This document shows positions 9,353-18,533 of a stretch of 62,966 nt of DNA, piece after piece; positions within the stretch are counted from its first letter, which is position 1; each line of letters opens with the position of its first letter. Below the pieces are notes generated by a model. That model ran no database searches, was not told the DNA's origin, and saw only the letters and a program-made list of their open reading frames with translations. Location: IMG/VR virus record IMGVR_UViG_3300007511_000021, positions 1-62,966 of that record. The stretch is one strand, 5' to 3'. Source of the stretch: a virus. The position numbers and the translations under genes are program-made.

Positions 9353-11380
9353 ATGAATATTCCGCTTGATTTAGACGCAGTATTACCTGAAAGAAAATAT
9401 GATGTTTTTTATCCCCTTGAAGAGGCTGCAAAGTTCTCAGACACCGTTTTAAATTATGACTTTCCAATTCCTGTTTTTCTTAAAGGACAAAATCCAAACT
9501 TACCAGCTTCAAAATTTATTTATAATTTTTATGAACCAAGAGAATCAGTTGATGATACAGGGCAGTCGTTTTCCGCAATAAGCGACCCTATGCTTAAAGC
9601 AAAACCCAGATATACACAGCTATTCTTTAAGCTACCTACTTCGCCTCAAATAGAAACTTTAGACTTTTCTTCAATTGATCTAGCAGAAGATGAAATTGAC
9701 AATAAAGGAAATACTCCCACAATCAAGATTTCAAAAATAAACGACGAAATAAATTCTCAAGGAATCAATTACTTCGTAAATATTGGGCTTCAAGATTTAA
9801 ATATTGATACAAGACTATATGATCTTGTTTCGTCGACAGCAAGAAAAAAGATCGCAGAAGAAAATTCAAAAATCTCAAAAGAAATCGACAGTGTAAAAGA
9901 GAGTTTTTTTAGAAGAGCAGTGCAAAGCCAATCAGATTTAGTTAGAGTTTTACGACGACAATTACCCGACAATTCTCGGCCAAGTGATGATTTTCTTGCA
10001 AACGCAATCAACAACATAAGCCAGCTAAACGAAGATTATATTGATGAATCTGAAGCTACTGCTGTTGTAGAACAAAACTTTGAACATGCTAAAAATGCAA
10101 AATTTGATGTCTCATTGAATTCAAAGCTTATGGCGTCATTAATAAGTACAGCAATTACTGACCCAATTGGAGTATATTCTGAAGAGCTTCTTCCTATTAA
10201 GGAAATTGCTGAAAGAATACAAAGCTCTAAAATAGGTGACTATCTTGCAAGAGATGGCTCTTCTGGTGATCTTTCAATTGACTTTATCAAAAGCACTGAA
10301 CACGTAGGACAAAAACCAAATTATCGAATAGGCTCCATTGATTTTCTTTTTGCTGGCTTTGTTTTGGAGAAGACTGAGATAAAATCTAGTGGAAACATGG
10401 TGCTAGTTGATAAGATGGTCATTAATCCTTCGAATGATGAAGCGAATTCTGTTGTAGAATTTTTAGATAAGAATGTTGCATATGGTAGAAAATATGCATA
10501 TCAAGTATCTGCACTTTTTCTGGGCAAGATCCTTTTACCAAACAAAGTGGAACCAAATAACACGGTTGTTAGATTCGGAAGAAAAGATGATTTAGAAAAC
10601 GGAACTACAGATTGCATACAAAGATTATTTTTTGTTCAAAGCGCAAAAAGTAAGTCATTACAAATTAACACAATTGAAAAAGTTCCGCCAAAGCCTCCTG
10701 TAAACTTAAAAGTAAGTTGGCATCAAGAAAATAATGGTGCGCTAATTACATGGAATCACCCTGCAAATAAGCAAAAAGATATAAAAAGATTCCAAGTATT
10801 TAGACGAGCATCAATAAAAGAGTCGTTTGAAATTATAAAAGAGTATGATTTTGATCATTCAGAAGTACTTTACTCATCTGGCGAAAATATTATGCCGTCT
10901 TTAAAAGAAAAGACAAAGCGCCCAATTTATCATTTCATTGATAAAAACATCGACCCAGATAAAAAATATATCTATGCAGTTAGATCAATAGACGCGCACG
11001 GACTAGGCTCACAATATAGCATACAGCTAGAATGCAAATATAATAGATTTACAAATAAAATAGATAGTAAGTTATTTTCAACTGAGGGCGCGCCCATACA
11101 ATATCCTAACTTTTTTGTATTACAAAATAAGTTTGTTGACACAATTAAGGATTCTGGTCATTCAAGATTGAAAATTTATTTCGATCCTGAATACTTAAGA
11201 TTGTATAAAAACATTCCGACGCCATTTGCGATTATTAAAAATGATTTAAAGCTTTTTAATTTTGACGGTCTCGGGAACGGATTAAATGGAACTGCAAACT
11301 TTCAATTGCAAATACTTAACACTGATTTACAGAAAAGCCAGACTGTCGATATAATTATAGCTGATGATCGTCAAGAATAA
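9353..11380 (+). CDS. Virion protein with fibronectin type III domain
   Basis: 675 residues. Residues ~440-560 form an FnIII-like module: it opens with PPKPPVNLKVSWHQ, has LITWNHP, then QVFRR, and closes with KKYIYAVRSIDAHG, matching the strand B/C/E/F-G landmarks of the fold. An earlier segment (YGRKYAYQVSALF, residue ~375) may be a second, more diverged module. FnIII domains occur on phage virion surfaces, where they are thought to bind carbohydrate or protein. The gene starts 4 nt after the preceding stop. The N-terminal 300 residues are charged and helical without a recognised family. Confidence 0.65.
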   Translation: MNIPLDLDAVLPERKYDVFYPLEEAAKFSDTVLNYDFPIPVFLKGQNPNLPASKFIYNFYEPRESVDDTGQSFSAISDPMLKAKPRYTQLFFKLPTSPQIETLDFSSIDLAEDEIDNKGNTPTIKISKINDEINSQGINYFVNIGLQDLNIDTRLYDLVSSTARKKIAEENSKISKEIDSVKESFFRRAVQSQSDLVRVLRRQLPDNSRPSDDFLANAINNISQLNEDYIDESEATAVVEQNFEHAKNAKFDVSLNSKLMASLISTAITDPIGVYSEELLPIKEIAERIQSSKIGDYLARDGSSGDLSIDFIKSTEHVGQKPNYRIGSIDFLFAGFVLEKTEIKSSGNMVLVDKMVINPSNDEANSVVEFLDKNVAYGRKYAYQVSALFLGKILLPNKVEPNNTVVRFGRKDDLENGTTDCIQRLFFVQSAKSKSLQINTIEKVPPKPPVNLKVSWHQENNGALITWNHPANKQKDIKRFQVFRRASIKESFEIIKEYDFDHSEVLYSSGENIMPSLKEKTKRPIYHFIDKNIDPDKKYIYAVRSIDAHGLGSQYSIQLECKYNRFTNKIDSKLFSTEGAPIQYPNFFVLQNKFVDTIKDSGHSRLKIYFDPEYLRLYKNIPTPFAIIKNDLKLFNFDGLGNGLNGTANFQLQILNTDLQKSQTVDIIIADDRQE

Positions 11381-11408
11381 TAACATTATTAACTTTGGAG
11401 AGATATAG

Positions 11409-12095
11409 ATGGGTTTTTTACAGCAAGACACAAATAATATTATATTAGATGCTGTTTTAACAAATGAAGGTCGAAAAAGACTTGCAGCAAATGATGGAAG
11501 TTTTAGAGTTGTAGCTTTTTCACTTGGAGATGACGAAGTTGATTACGGCGTTATTGAAAGATTTGGCAGAGCAGTCGGAAGAGAAAAAATAGAAAAGAAT
11601 ACACCGATATTTGAGGCGCTCACAAATAGTAATTTAGAAAGCAGGTCTCGTCTTGTAACAGTCTCTGATCCAAACTTAATTGCATTGGCAACGTACTCTC
11701 TAAGCTCAACATCAATAACATTTAGTAATGTAATTTCATCACCCCAGTCAGATACAATAACAGTGAAGATGACAGGAGCTAGCAATCAAGACATCCCACA
11801 GGAAATTCAAGATTCAGTTTTGGTTGTTTCTGTTGACAGAAGATATATGCAAGTTTCGGGTCAAGTTCCCTTTCAGTCAGTTGATAATGTTGATTACTAT
11901 AATGTTATCGGACAAACATCTTCTAATTTATCCCTATTTACTGTTGGGCTTACACCGAAGCGATTACTAGATAGCGACTTTACAACATTTGGTAGCAATA
12001 CAGACAAGACACAAATTAGCACATTTATACGAGTTCAAGGCCGGCAATCTGGAATTACAAAAGACGTTACAGTCACACTTAAAAAGAACTCATAG
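11409..12095 (+). CDS. Small virion protein, paralogue of the N-terminal domain at 1255
   Basis: 228 residues, preceded by GGAGAGA. Residues ~12-45 (LDAVLTNEGRKRLA, then FSLGDDEVDYG) align with the start of the protein at 1255-2220. The C-terminal half is beta-rich (repeated short strands with Thr/Ser/Val). The shared domain in otherwise different proteins suggests a docking module that attaches several baseplate or fibre proteins to a common partner; that is inference. Confidence 0.6.
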   Translation: MGFLQQDTNNIILDAVLTNEGRKRLAANDGSFRVVAFSLGDDEVDYGVIERFGRAVGREKIEKNTPIFEALTNSNLESRSRLVTVSDPNLIALATYSLSSTSITFSNVISSPQSDTITVKMTGASNQDIPQEIQDSVLVVSVDRRYMQVSGQVPFQSVDNVDYYNVIGQTSSNLSLFTVGLTPKRLLDSDFTTFGSNTDKTQISTFIRVQGRQSGITKDVTVTLKKNS

Positions 12096-12112
12096 AATAT
12101 TAAGAGGAACAT

Positions 12113-13420
12113 ATGAAAGCTTTAAGCCAAAATGATATCCAAACAGCACAGTCTTTTTTGACGCAGCTAGTTGATGTTATTCAAGAAGACATATCAGGAT
12201 CTACAACAAGAAGAAAGTATCAAGTATTTGTTACAGGCGGCGTTGGCCCAGGTGTAACATCTTCTCTTTTTCAAACTGTATATGATCAAGACTTTACATT
12301 ACAGACTGCCAATCCAGTTTTAGATATGACAGTAGGGCTTTTCTACTCAGGCTCTACAGTTACAAGAGTTCAGTCTGGTGAAGAGTCAACCGGTAGACTT
12401 CTTTTTCCATCCCGCTCATTAATGATGAGAGAAAAAGTTGACATCTATAAGCAATTTGCTAAGTCTTTGCTTGGTGATAAAAATAAAGCATTTTATGCAC
12501 CATTTACAGATCATACAGCTGCAGAATCTAAAGATAGCGACCAGTCGTATAATGCAACTGGGAAGTCTTATCCTGACACTATAATGGCTGCAGGATCAAA
12601 ATATCGAATTGATGAAGCACTCTTTATGACATTTAAAAGACTGTTTACTCGAGACGGAATCAAGAAGGAAACTTTTGCATTTAAAATGTATACAACAGGC
12701 GCCAACGTTGCAAAAACTCCTGCCCTCGGTCCAAATGTCAATATAACTACAGAAGATACGCCTATTATTTTTACAGATGCAAATTCATCCAACACAGATT
12801 TAAGCACAAATATGGGCGGACGGGTTGGAGAAATTGTTAACTCTAGTAACACTAATAGCAAGGTAGGACTTATCTTCTATGATAGAGGTATTGCGGTTTT
12901 AGATGCAAGAAAAATCCTTTCAGGCGGTCAGTTAGTATCAGGGACAATTTCTGCTATGAGTCCATCAGCTTGGCGCGGCGCCGCCGCAGGTCAAACTGTT
13001 ATTGGACAAGAGGTTGGTGGTGCAGGAAATACAGATGCAAGATTTATTCCAGACTTCTTTGTTTCTGGATCTGTTGATGATATTGTTAATCACTTTGCTT
13101 CTTGCAGATTTAGCAGTGGCTCTTTAACAGCGGCAACTTTCCAAAATAAGACAAATATTAATTCTACACTTTATTTCTGCAGAGCTAATGCAGATGAGTT
13201 CAACTACTCCTCCAACGGAACGTTCCTTGATTCAGATGGAAATATTGCTGTAATTGATGCAGCTGCTCGACAAGATGGATCGCAAAAAGCATTTACATTT
13301 GTAACAAAAATTGGTCTACATGATGCAGAAGGAAATCTTTTGGCAGTTGCAAAGCTTAGTCGTCCTGTTGAAAAGAACAGTGAAAAGGATATTACGTTTA
13401 GAATTAGACTGGACTTCTAG
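12113..13420 (+). CDS. Virion structural protein with C-terminal 'RLDF' motif
   Basis: 435 residues, preceded by AGAGGAAC. Helical N-terminus, then a Thr/Ser/Gly-rich beta region. The last ~40 residues (GLHDAEGNLLAVAKLS ... FRIRLDF) match the C-terminus of the next protein (FRTKLDF), a motif I associate with structural proteins of T4-like marine phages. The shared tail implies a common assembly interface. No enzymatic motif seen. Exact location in the particle is unknown. Confidence 0.55.
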   Translation: MKALSQNDIQTAQSFLTQLVDVIQEDISGSTTRRKYQVFVTGGVGPGVTSSLFQTVYDQDFTLQTANPVLDMTVGLFYSGSTVTRVQSGEESTGRLLFPSRSLMMREKVDIYKQFAKSLLGDKNKAFYAPFTDHTAAESKDSDQSYNATGKSYPDTIMAAGSKYRIDEALFMTFKRLFTRDGIKKETFAFKMYTTGANVAKTPALGPNVNITTEDTPIIFTDANSSNTDLSTNMGGRVGEIVNSSNTNSKVGLIFYDRGIAVLDARKILSGGQLVSGTISAMSPSAWRGAAAGQTVIGQEVGGAGNTDARFIPDFFVSGSVDDIVNHFASCRFSSGSLTAATFQNKTNINSTLYFCRANADEFNYSSNGTFLDSDGNIAVIDAAARQDGSQKAFTFVTKIGLHDAEGNLLAVAKLSRPVEKNSEKDITFRIRLDF

Positions 13421-13440
13421 AAGTTTCCTAGGAGAACTAA

Positions 13441-15939
13441 ATGTCGATCTTTAATGTCGGCCCAGAAAATTTTGAGCTTGTTACAATACAGGCATCACCA
13501 AAAAAGAGCTATATCTCTAGTTCTTATTCTTCTTCGTGGGGATATGGAGGAATTACTGGGTCTGTATCTTTAAATGCTAGAAAATCTGATATGATAAAGG
13601 ATTCTGCTCCTTTAGGTGTCTTTAGTTCTAGTTTTTTTGGGGAAGAAACGTTTAGGTCAGCATTTCAAGATTATGCAAAGAAATCAGCAGAGAATGTAAG
13701 AAATAGTTTGCCCTTTAATCGGCAGGCGCAAGAGCTACTTAATAAAGTAAATGAAACTTCGAAATCTAGACGACAAGATGTAGAATCTAAAATTATTAGA
13801 TTTGAACCATCGTTCAAATACACAAAAGATACAGGACGAAAGCAAGCAATAATTAATGGACTTATGCCAGCATATCGAATTGGATGTCCATCTTCACAGT
13901 TTGCGTTTACAAATTATCATTCATTAAACTTTTTTACATCATCAAATGTCCCAAGGGATGCCACACTTTTATACCCTAATTCCGCATCAATTGCGCGAAC
14001 AGATAGGATCTCAGGGTCATATGTTGTCTCTGATGCATTTACATTTGAATTCTTTATTAAACCTAAGAATACACAAAAACAAACAGCTGAGTATCACCCG
14101 GGAACAATTCTTCATCTAAGCTCAAATTATGCAGTTTCTCTTGTCACGGGATCATCAAAAGATATTAATGGGTTTGCTGATACATTTAGAATTCAATTAC
14201 AATTAAGTCACAGTGCAGATCAACATCCTGAAAAAGTAAACATAGGATCGGGATATCCTAATGACCTTGTTTTTCTTTCTGAAGAAGGACGTCTTAAAAA
14301 AGATCATTGGCACCACGTTGCAATTCGATGGGCGGCAAAATCAGATAGTAAAGTTGGCGCATTTTATATCGACAATGAATCAGCAGGCGCATTTAATCTA
14401 ACTGCTTCTTCAATTGCGCCCGCTCCCTTAGCATTCAATCCCGCAGCATTATCAGTCGGTAACTACTACGGGGGAACAAACTCAGGAACAAATAGACAAA
14501 CGCTATTTTTTGGAAATCGCCCATCACAAAGAGAGGGAGTTACCAAATTAGATAACGACAACAGCTATGATTACCCAGTTTCTTATACCTTCGATCATCC
14601 ACTCAGTGCAGAACTCCACGAAGTAAGAATTTTTAATCGATACAGAACAGATGATGAAATTTTAAAGAGCACTAGCAAAGGAATATCTAAAGAAACAGAA
14701 GGTCTTAAGTTTTATCTTCCGCCACTCTTTACAAGATACTCTCCTACAAGAAAGCAAGTTGGAGAATTCGGCGGTATTTTGCAAACACCCTTCTTTGGTG
14801 TTGACGGCTCAACAATTGACCCCTTTAATATTGCACTATCTTACGGTGTGGGCGGACACTATTTAAATCTTGAAAACTTTACTCGAGACTTTGCAACCAA
14901 TAACTTTCCAAGAGCAATGAGTTTGACCGGCGCCCAAATTACTAAATCAACCCGGGCGCTCTCTTGTAATGATTTTTTATATAGTACGGGATCTGTTAGA
15001 TATAGAAACTTATTTATGCTTCCATGCGACAATGGAAGATTTTTGCCAAACTTTGATCTAATCGATCAGGTTGAAACAGGCTCAGCGCCGACATCTACTG
15101 TGAAAACAGGGTCAAATTATTACAAATACAGGAATGATCTTAATAGTCTTGATTTAAGTTTAATTAATTTAAGAAATCTTCTTCCGTCAAGTTCATTTAG
15201 AAACTATATTGTTGACGTAATTGAAAAAGATGAAGATGGAGATCCGCTTGTTAGAAGAGATCAACAAGGCAACATTGTTGGAGACAATATTGTTCATGTA
15301 GGTGCAGGATTTGATACTAATATTTTGGGAGCCAAACCCGAAGATTTGGGATTAGATCCAGGAGAAGTTTTTACAATATTTCAAAGAACAAGAGACGATT
15401 CATCAAATGAAATTGTTGCCTTTGATATAAGTAACTTATTTTATGGTAAAAAAATCAAGCCAGGAACATTTGAGATAACAGATTCTGCAGTCACAGGATC
15501 AGCAGAGGATATTTCTATAACCCTTAAAGATGACGGCTATGGAAATATTTATAGATCTAATACCAAGTCCAAGAATGCAACGTGGAATACAGTAGGTAAT
15601 ATTTATTACAATGAGGGAATCGTAATTATAAAATCACCAAATATTCCCATGTTTGGCAAAGATCATTTTGAGATATCATTTAAAGGCGAAAATGAAGTTC
15701 ATGTCTTCAAGATTGACGTAGTTGCACCTGCAGGAATGGTTAACTCATCGTCAAATCCAAACTATATTATTTCATCCGCTTCTTTAGACGCAAATAATCA
15801 AAATTCACAATTTGTTGCAATTACTGGAATGAATTTTCATGATGATAACTTAAATGTTATAATGAAAACGAAATTCGCACAACCTGTTATTAAGAAAAGT
15901 ACAGATAAAATATTGTTTAGAACGAAGTTAGATTTTTGA
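13441..15939 (+). CDS. Virion protein with LamG/concanavalin A-like domain
   Basis: 832 residues, AGGAG before the ATG. Residues ~195-400 look like a LamG/laminin-type jelly roll: DAFTFEFFIKPK at the start, WHHVAIRW in the middle (the classic 'W-H-H-V-A' strand), AFYIDNES, and HEVRIFNRYRTDDEI at the end. Such domains bind glycans. The C-terminus carries the KILFRTKLDF tail shared with the preceding gene. Together this suggests a surface-binding appendage component anchored by its C-terminal tail. It ends the first block of virion genes. Confidence 0.65.
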   Translation: MSIFNVGPENFELVTIQASPKKSYISSSYSSSWGYGGITGSVSLNARKSDMIKDSAPLGVFSSSFFGEETFRSAFQDYAKKSAENVRNSLPFNRQAQELLNKVNETSKSRRQDVESKIIRFEPSFKYTKDTGRKQAIINGLMPAYRIGCPSSQFAFTNYHSLNFFTSSNVPRDATLLYPNSASIARTDRISGSYVVSDAFTFEFFIKPKNTQKQTAEYHPGTILHLSSNYAVSLVTGSSKDINGFADTFRIQLQLSHSADQHPEKVNIGSGYPNDLVFLSEEGRLKKDHWHHVAIRWAAKSDSKVGAFYIDNESAGAFNLTASSIAPAPLAFNPAALSVGNYYGGTNSGTNRQTLFFGNRPSQREGVTKLDNDNSYDYPVSYTFDHPLSAELHEVRIFNRYRTDDEILKSTSKGISKETEGLKFYLPPLFTRYSPTRKQVGEFGGILQTPFFGVDGSTIDPFNIALSYGVGGHYLNLENFTRDFATNNFPRAMSLTGAQITKSTRALSCNDFLYSTGSVRYRNLFMLPCDNGRFLPNFDLIDQVETGSAPTSTVKTGSNYYKYRNDLNSLDLSLINLRNLLPSSSFRNYIVDVIEKDEDGDPLVRRDQQGNIVGDNIVHVGAGFDTNILGAKPEDLGLDPGEVFTIFQRTRDDSSNEIVAFDISNLFYGKKIKPGTFEITDSAVTGSAEDISITLKDDGYGNIYRSNTKSKNATWNTVGNIYYNEGIVIIKSPNIPMFGKDHFEISFKGENEVHVFKIDVVAPAGMVNSSSNPNYIISSASLDANNQNSQFVAITGMNFHDDNLNVIMKTKFAQPVIKKSTDKILFRTKLDF

Positions 15940-15956
15940 TATTATACAACCTTTCC

Positions 15957-15964
15957 TATATTTA
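15957..15964 (+). promoter_or_regulatory. Putative late promoter box TATATTTA
   Basis: TATATTTA 16 nt before the endonuclease ATG, leaving room for only a short leader that contains AGGAGA. The short spacing makes it weaker than the others. Confidence 0.4.
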
Positions 15965-15980
15965 TCTATAGGAGACATTA

Positions 15981-16994
15981 ATGTTTATAAAATTCGAAAA
16001 GATCAAGACTGTATATAAAAGATTTCCGTCCGGCCGCATGTCTACATTCTGTTTATTAAGATGTGACCTCAAGTCATGTCACAAACAGTTCAAAAGAAAA
16101 GGAAGCTCTTCATCTAAAAAAAAGACACATTTTTGCTCTCCGGCATGTGCAACAATCCATCACAACTCCACGCGTGACTATAGCAAAACAAATAGAACCA
16201 TAACGTCTGAAAAAAGAAGATGTGAATCATGTAAGAAAGATATGATAGTTCCTCAAAACAAGATAAAAAGTAACAACAATATATTTTGTAGTCGAGAATG
16301 CTATGGAAGACACAGGACAGAAAACCAGAAACTATACGGGATTCATGATTACGTTGAGAGAATGTCCCGACCAGAAGTTGTTGAAAAAAGAACTAAAACC
16401 CTAAAAGAATCGTATGCATCTGGAAAGATTGCCCATCCAATGCTGGGAAAGAAACACAGCAAAGAGACAAAAGAAAAAATAGGCAAGGCAAACAAAGGAA
16501 AGTGCGCAGGAAGCAAGAATCCGATGTTTGGAGGGCATACTACTGAGACAAAAGAGAAGATGTCAAATACAAGATCACGTCTCATTATTGAGGGTAAAGT
16601 AAAGGCCTACGGAAGCAATAAGCACAAGAGCGGCAGATACGAATCTTCTAAAATGAATATGTCATTTTTCTATCGATCATCATGGGAGCAGGCTTATATG
16701 AAGTATATTGATGATTGTGACGATATTATTAGATTTGAATATGAATCGCTAAGAATAGCATATCATACAAAGGGAAAAGATAATAAAAACTACAAAAGAT
16801 ACTATATACCTGATTTTTTAATCGAATACTCTAATGGTAAAAAAGAGTTAATAGAAATAAAGCCAAAACAATTTGTTAATAGCACTGCATGTATGTTAAA
16901 AGCAACTGCAGCAAGAAAATACTGCTCTGAGAACAAGATTGATGAATATGTGATCTTGACGAAAGAAGCTCTTAAAGAAATGGGTGTACTCTAA
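15981..16994 (+). CDS. Free-standing homing endonuclease, NUMOD3 plus PD-(D/E)XK-type nuclease
   Basis: 337 residues. The N-terminal half has two cysteine pairs typical of treble-clef or ribbon zinc modules (C..C around residues 28-55 and CESC ... FCSREC around 85-105). A NUMOD3 DNA-binding block follows (GKKHSKETKEKIGKANKG, then NPMFGG). The C-terminal ~100 residues have a nuclease core: SSWEQAYMKYI, then YIPDFLIEY and ELIEIKPK, i.e. the E...PD...ExK pattern. It does not interrupt a gene: the upstream gene has an intact shared C-terminus and the downstream RuvC-like ATG abuts its stop. Likely a selfish intron-less endonuclease inserted between operons. Confidence 0.8.
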   Translation: MFIKFEKIKTVYKRFPSGRMSTFCLLRCDLKSCHKQFKRKGSSSSKKKTHFCSPACATIHHNSTRDYSKTNRTITSEKRRCESCKKDMIVPQNKIKSNNNIFCSRECYGRHRTENQKLYGIHDYVERMSRPEVVEKRTKTLKESYASGKIAHPMLGKKHSKETKEKIGKANKGKCAGSKNPMFGGHTTETKEKMSNTRSRLIIEGKVKAYGSNKHKSGRYESSKMNMSFFYRSSWEQAYMKYIDDCDDIIRFEYESLRIAYHTKGKDNKNYKRYYIPDFLIEYSNGKKELIEIKPKQFVNSTACMLKATAARKYCSENKIDEYVILTKEALKEMGVL

Positions 16995-17537
16995 ATGTCA
17001 CAAATCTTAGGCTTAGATATCTCCACATCATGTACTGGAATATGCGTCCTTGACAATGACAAAGTTGTTCTTTTGACCAGTGTGTCATTTCCGCCCAAGC
17101 TAACATTCTGGCAAAAGGCTGATCTAGCTGAGACAGCTTTGCGTGATCTCAAAGAAGAACACAATCTCAATATCACAGATTTCTTTATCGAAGAAAGCTT
17201 GCAAAAGTTTAGAGCAGGATTCTCCTCAGCAAAAACTCTGACCACGCTCTCAAAGTTCAACGGGATAACATGCTTCATTGGTCGCAAGATATTTGGCCAG
17301 GATCCTGAGGCGATTAACGTCAACACAGCAAGAAAAGCAGTAGGCCTAAAAATACCCAAAGGAACCAATGCAAAAGAATCTGTTTTCAAATGGGTTTCAA
17401 GTGAGATTGATTTCAAGTGGCCCACCAAAATCCTCAAATCAGGACCAAGAAAAGGGCAAGAGGTATTACTAGCTTCGTGCTATGATATGGCAGATGCTTA
17501 CTTGATTGCAAGGGCAGCACAGACACTTGTAAAATAG
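16995..17537 (+). CDS. RuvC-like Holliday junction resolvase
   Basis: 180 residues. The RNase H-fold acidic residues are in place: D8 in ILGLDIS, E66/E67 in FFIEES, and D164/D167 in YDMADAYLIA. RuvC enzymes cut branched DNA; in a phage this would resolve recombination intermediates and debranch DNA before packaging, the job of endonuclease VII in T4. It begins immediately after the endonuclease stop and precedes primase and the gp46/47 fusion, a recombination cluster just upstream of the terminase. Confidence 0.8.
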   Translation: MSQILGLDISTSCTGICVLDNDKVVLLTSVSFPPKLTFWQKADLAETALRDLKEEHNLNITDFFIEESLQKFRAGFSSAKTLTTLSKFNGITCFIGRKIFGQDPEAINVNTARKAVGLKIPKGTNAKESVFKWVSSEIDFKWPTKILKSGPRKGQEVLLASCYDMADAYLIARAAQTLVK

Positions 17538-17561
17538 GCCATCCAGCTGTATAGTGTATTA

Positions 17562-18530
17562 ATGGGTTTAGCAACAACTGAAGAAAAGATATCCTTCATT
17601 AAGGGGGTCTTTGGAAAAGCACACCTGATGAACGACGGGATTAATGCCCACGTTAGATGCCCTGCATGCGCAAAAAGTGACAAGAAAAAATTTGTCATCA
17701 GGCTTGATAATGATTTATGCCACTGTTTTGTCTGCGGATTGAAAGCTAGAAACCTCGCACCAATTCTTAAGAAGTTTTTCCCAAGAGATTTAAAAGAGTA
17801 TTGTGAAAAGTTTCTTGAAACAGATATGGCATATATCGATAAAGCTGCTGATGATATTAAGAAAGTCTGTTTGCCTGATGATTTTGTTTTCTTGATTGAT
17901 AACCGAATCAATCTCAAAGATCCCGATATTAGGGGCGTCTTGTCATACTTGCAAAAAAGAGGTATGACTCAAAGAGATATGTGGTATTTTAAATTTGGTG
18001 TCTCTTTGCATAATGGATTCCGCCGTCGAGCAATACTTCCATCATATGACAATGAGGGAAATCTTAATTTTTATACCGGACGCGACATTGATGGAGGCAG
18101 GTTTCCCAAATATCTCAACGCAGCTGTCGATAAAAAAGAAATAATATTCAATGAGCTTTACATTGATTGGTCAGAAGAGCTTACTTTAGTCGAAGGGCCA
18201 TTTGATCTTGTGAAGTGCAATGATAATGCTGTCTGTTTATTAGGCTCATTCTTGTCTCGTGACGCACTCCTTTTTCAAAAGATAATTGAAAATAAAACCC
18301 CGATTCTTTTAGCACTTGATCCAGACGCAAAAACAAAAACTGTAAAAATAGCAAGATCTTTGTTAGAATATGATGTACCTGTTCGAATCCTTGATCACGG
18401 AGAGTATGAGGATGTAGGCGATATGACAAAGAAAGAATTCTTAAAAAGAAGAGAAAGCGCAAAACAATGGGGGAGTACGCAAGGGTTACTTGCGAAAATT
18501 CAAAATATGACGCTTGGAAGCATAATTTAA
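17562..18530 (+). CDS. DNA primase (zinc ribbon plus TOPRIM, gp61/DnaG type)
   Basis: 322 residues. The zinc ribbon uses C33 and C36 (CPAC) and C53/C55/C58 (CHCFVCG). TOPRIM residues are E211 in LVEGPFD and D253/D255 in ALDPDA. It would make RNA primers for lagging-strand synthesis together with the gp41-type helicase whose gene begins at 62742. No Shine-Dalgarno is visible before the ATG; a sigma70-like TTGTAA-17-TATAGT pair (17527 and 17550) lies immediately upstream, which would make the transcript nearly leaderless. Confidence 0.85.
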   Translation: MGLATTEEKISFIKGVFGKAHLMNDGINAHVRCPACAKSDKKKFVIRLDNDLCHCFVCGLKARNLAPILKKFFPRDLKEYCEKFLETDMAYIDKAADDIKKVCLPDDFVFLIDNRINLKDPDIRGVLSYLQKRGMTQRDMWYFKFGVSLHNGFRRRAILPSYDNEGNLNFYTGRDIDGGRFPKYLNAAVDKKEIIFNELYIDWSEELTLVEGPFDLVKCNDNAVCLLGSFLSRDALLFQKIIENKTPILLALDPDAKTKTVKIARSLLEYDVPVRILDHGEYEDVGDMTKKEFLKRRESAKQWGSTQGLLAKIQNMTLGSII

Positions 18531-18533
18531 TAT

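Noticed and set aside
15981-16994. Endonuclease at 15981 as part of a second fractured gene
   Set aside because: The upstream gene has an intact C-terminus shared with its neighbour and the downstream RuvC-like gene is complete; no intein blocks seen.
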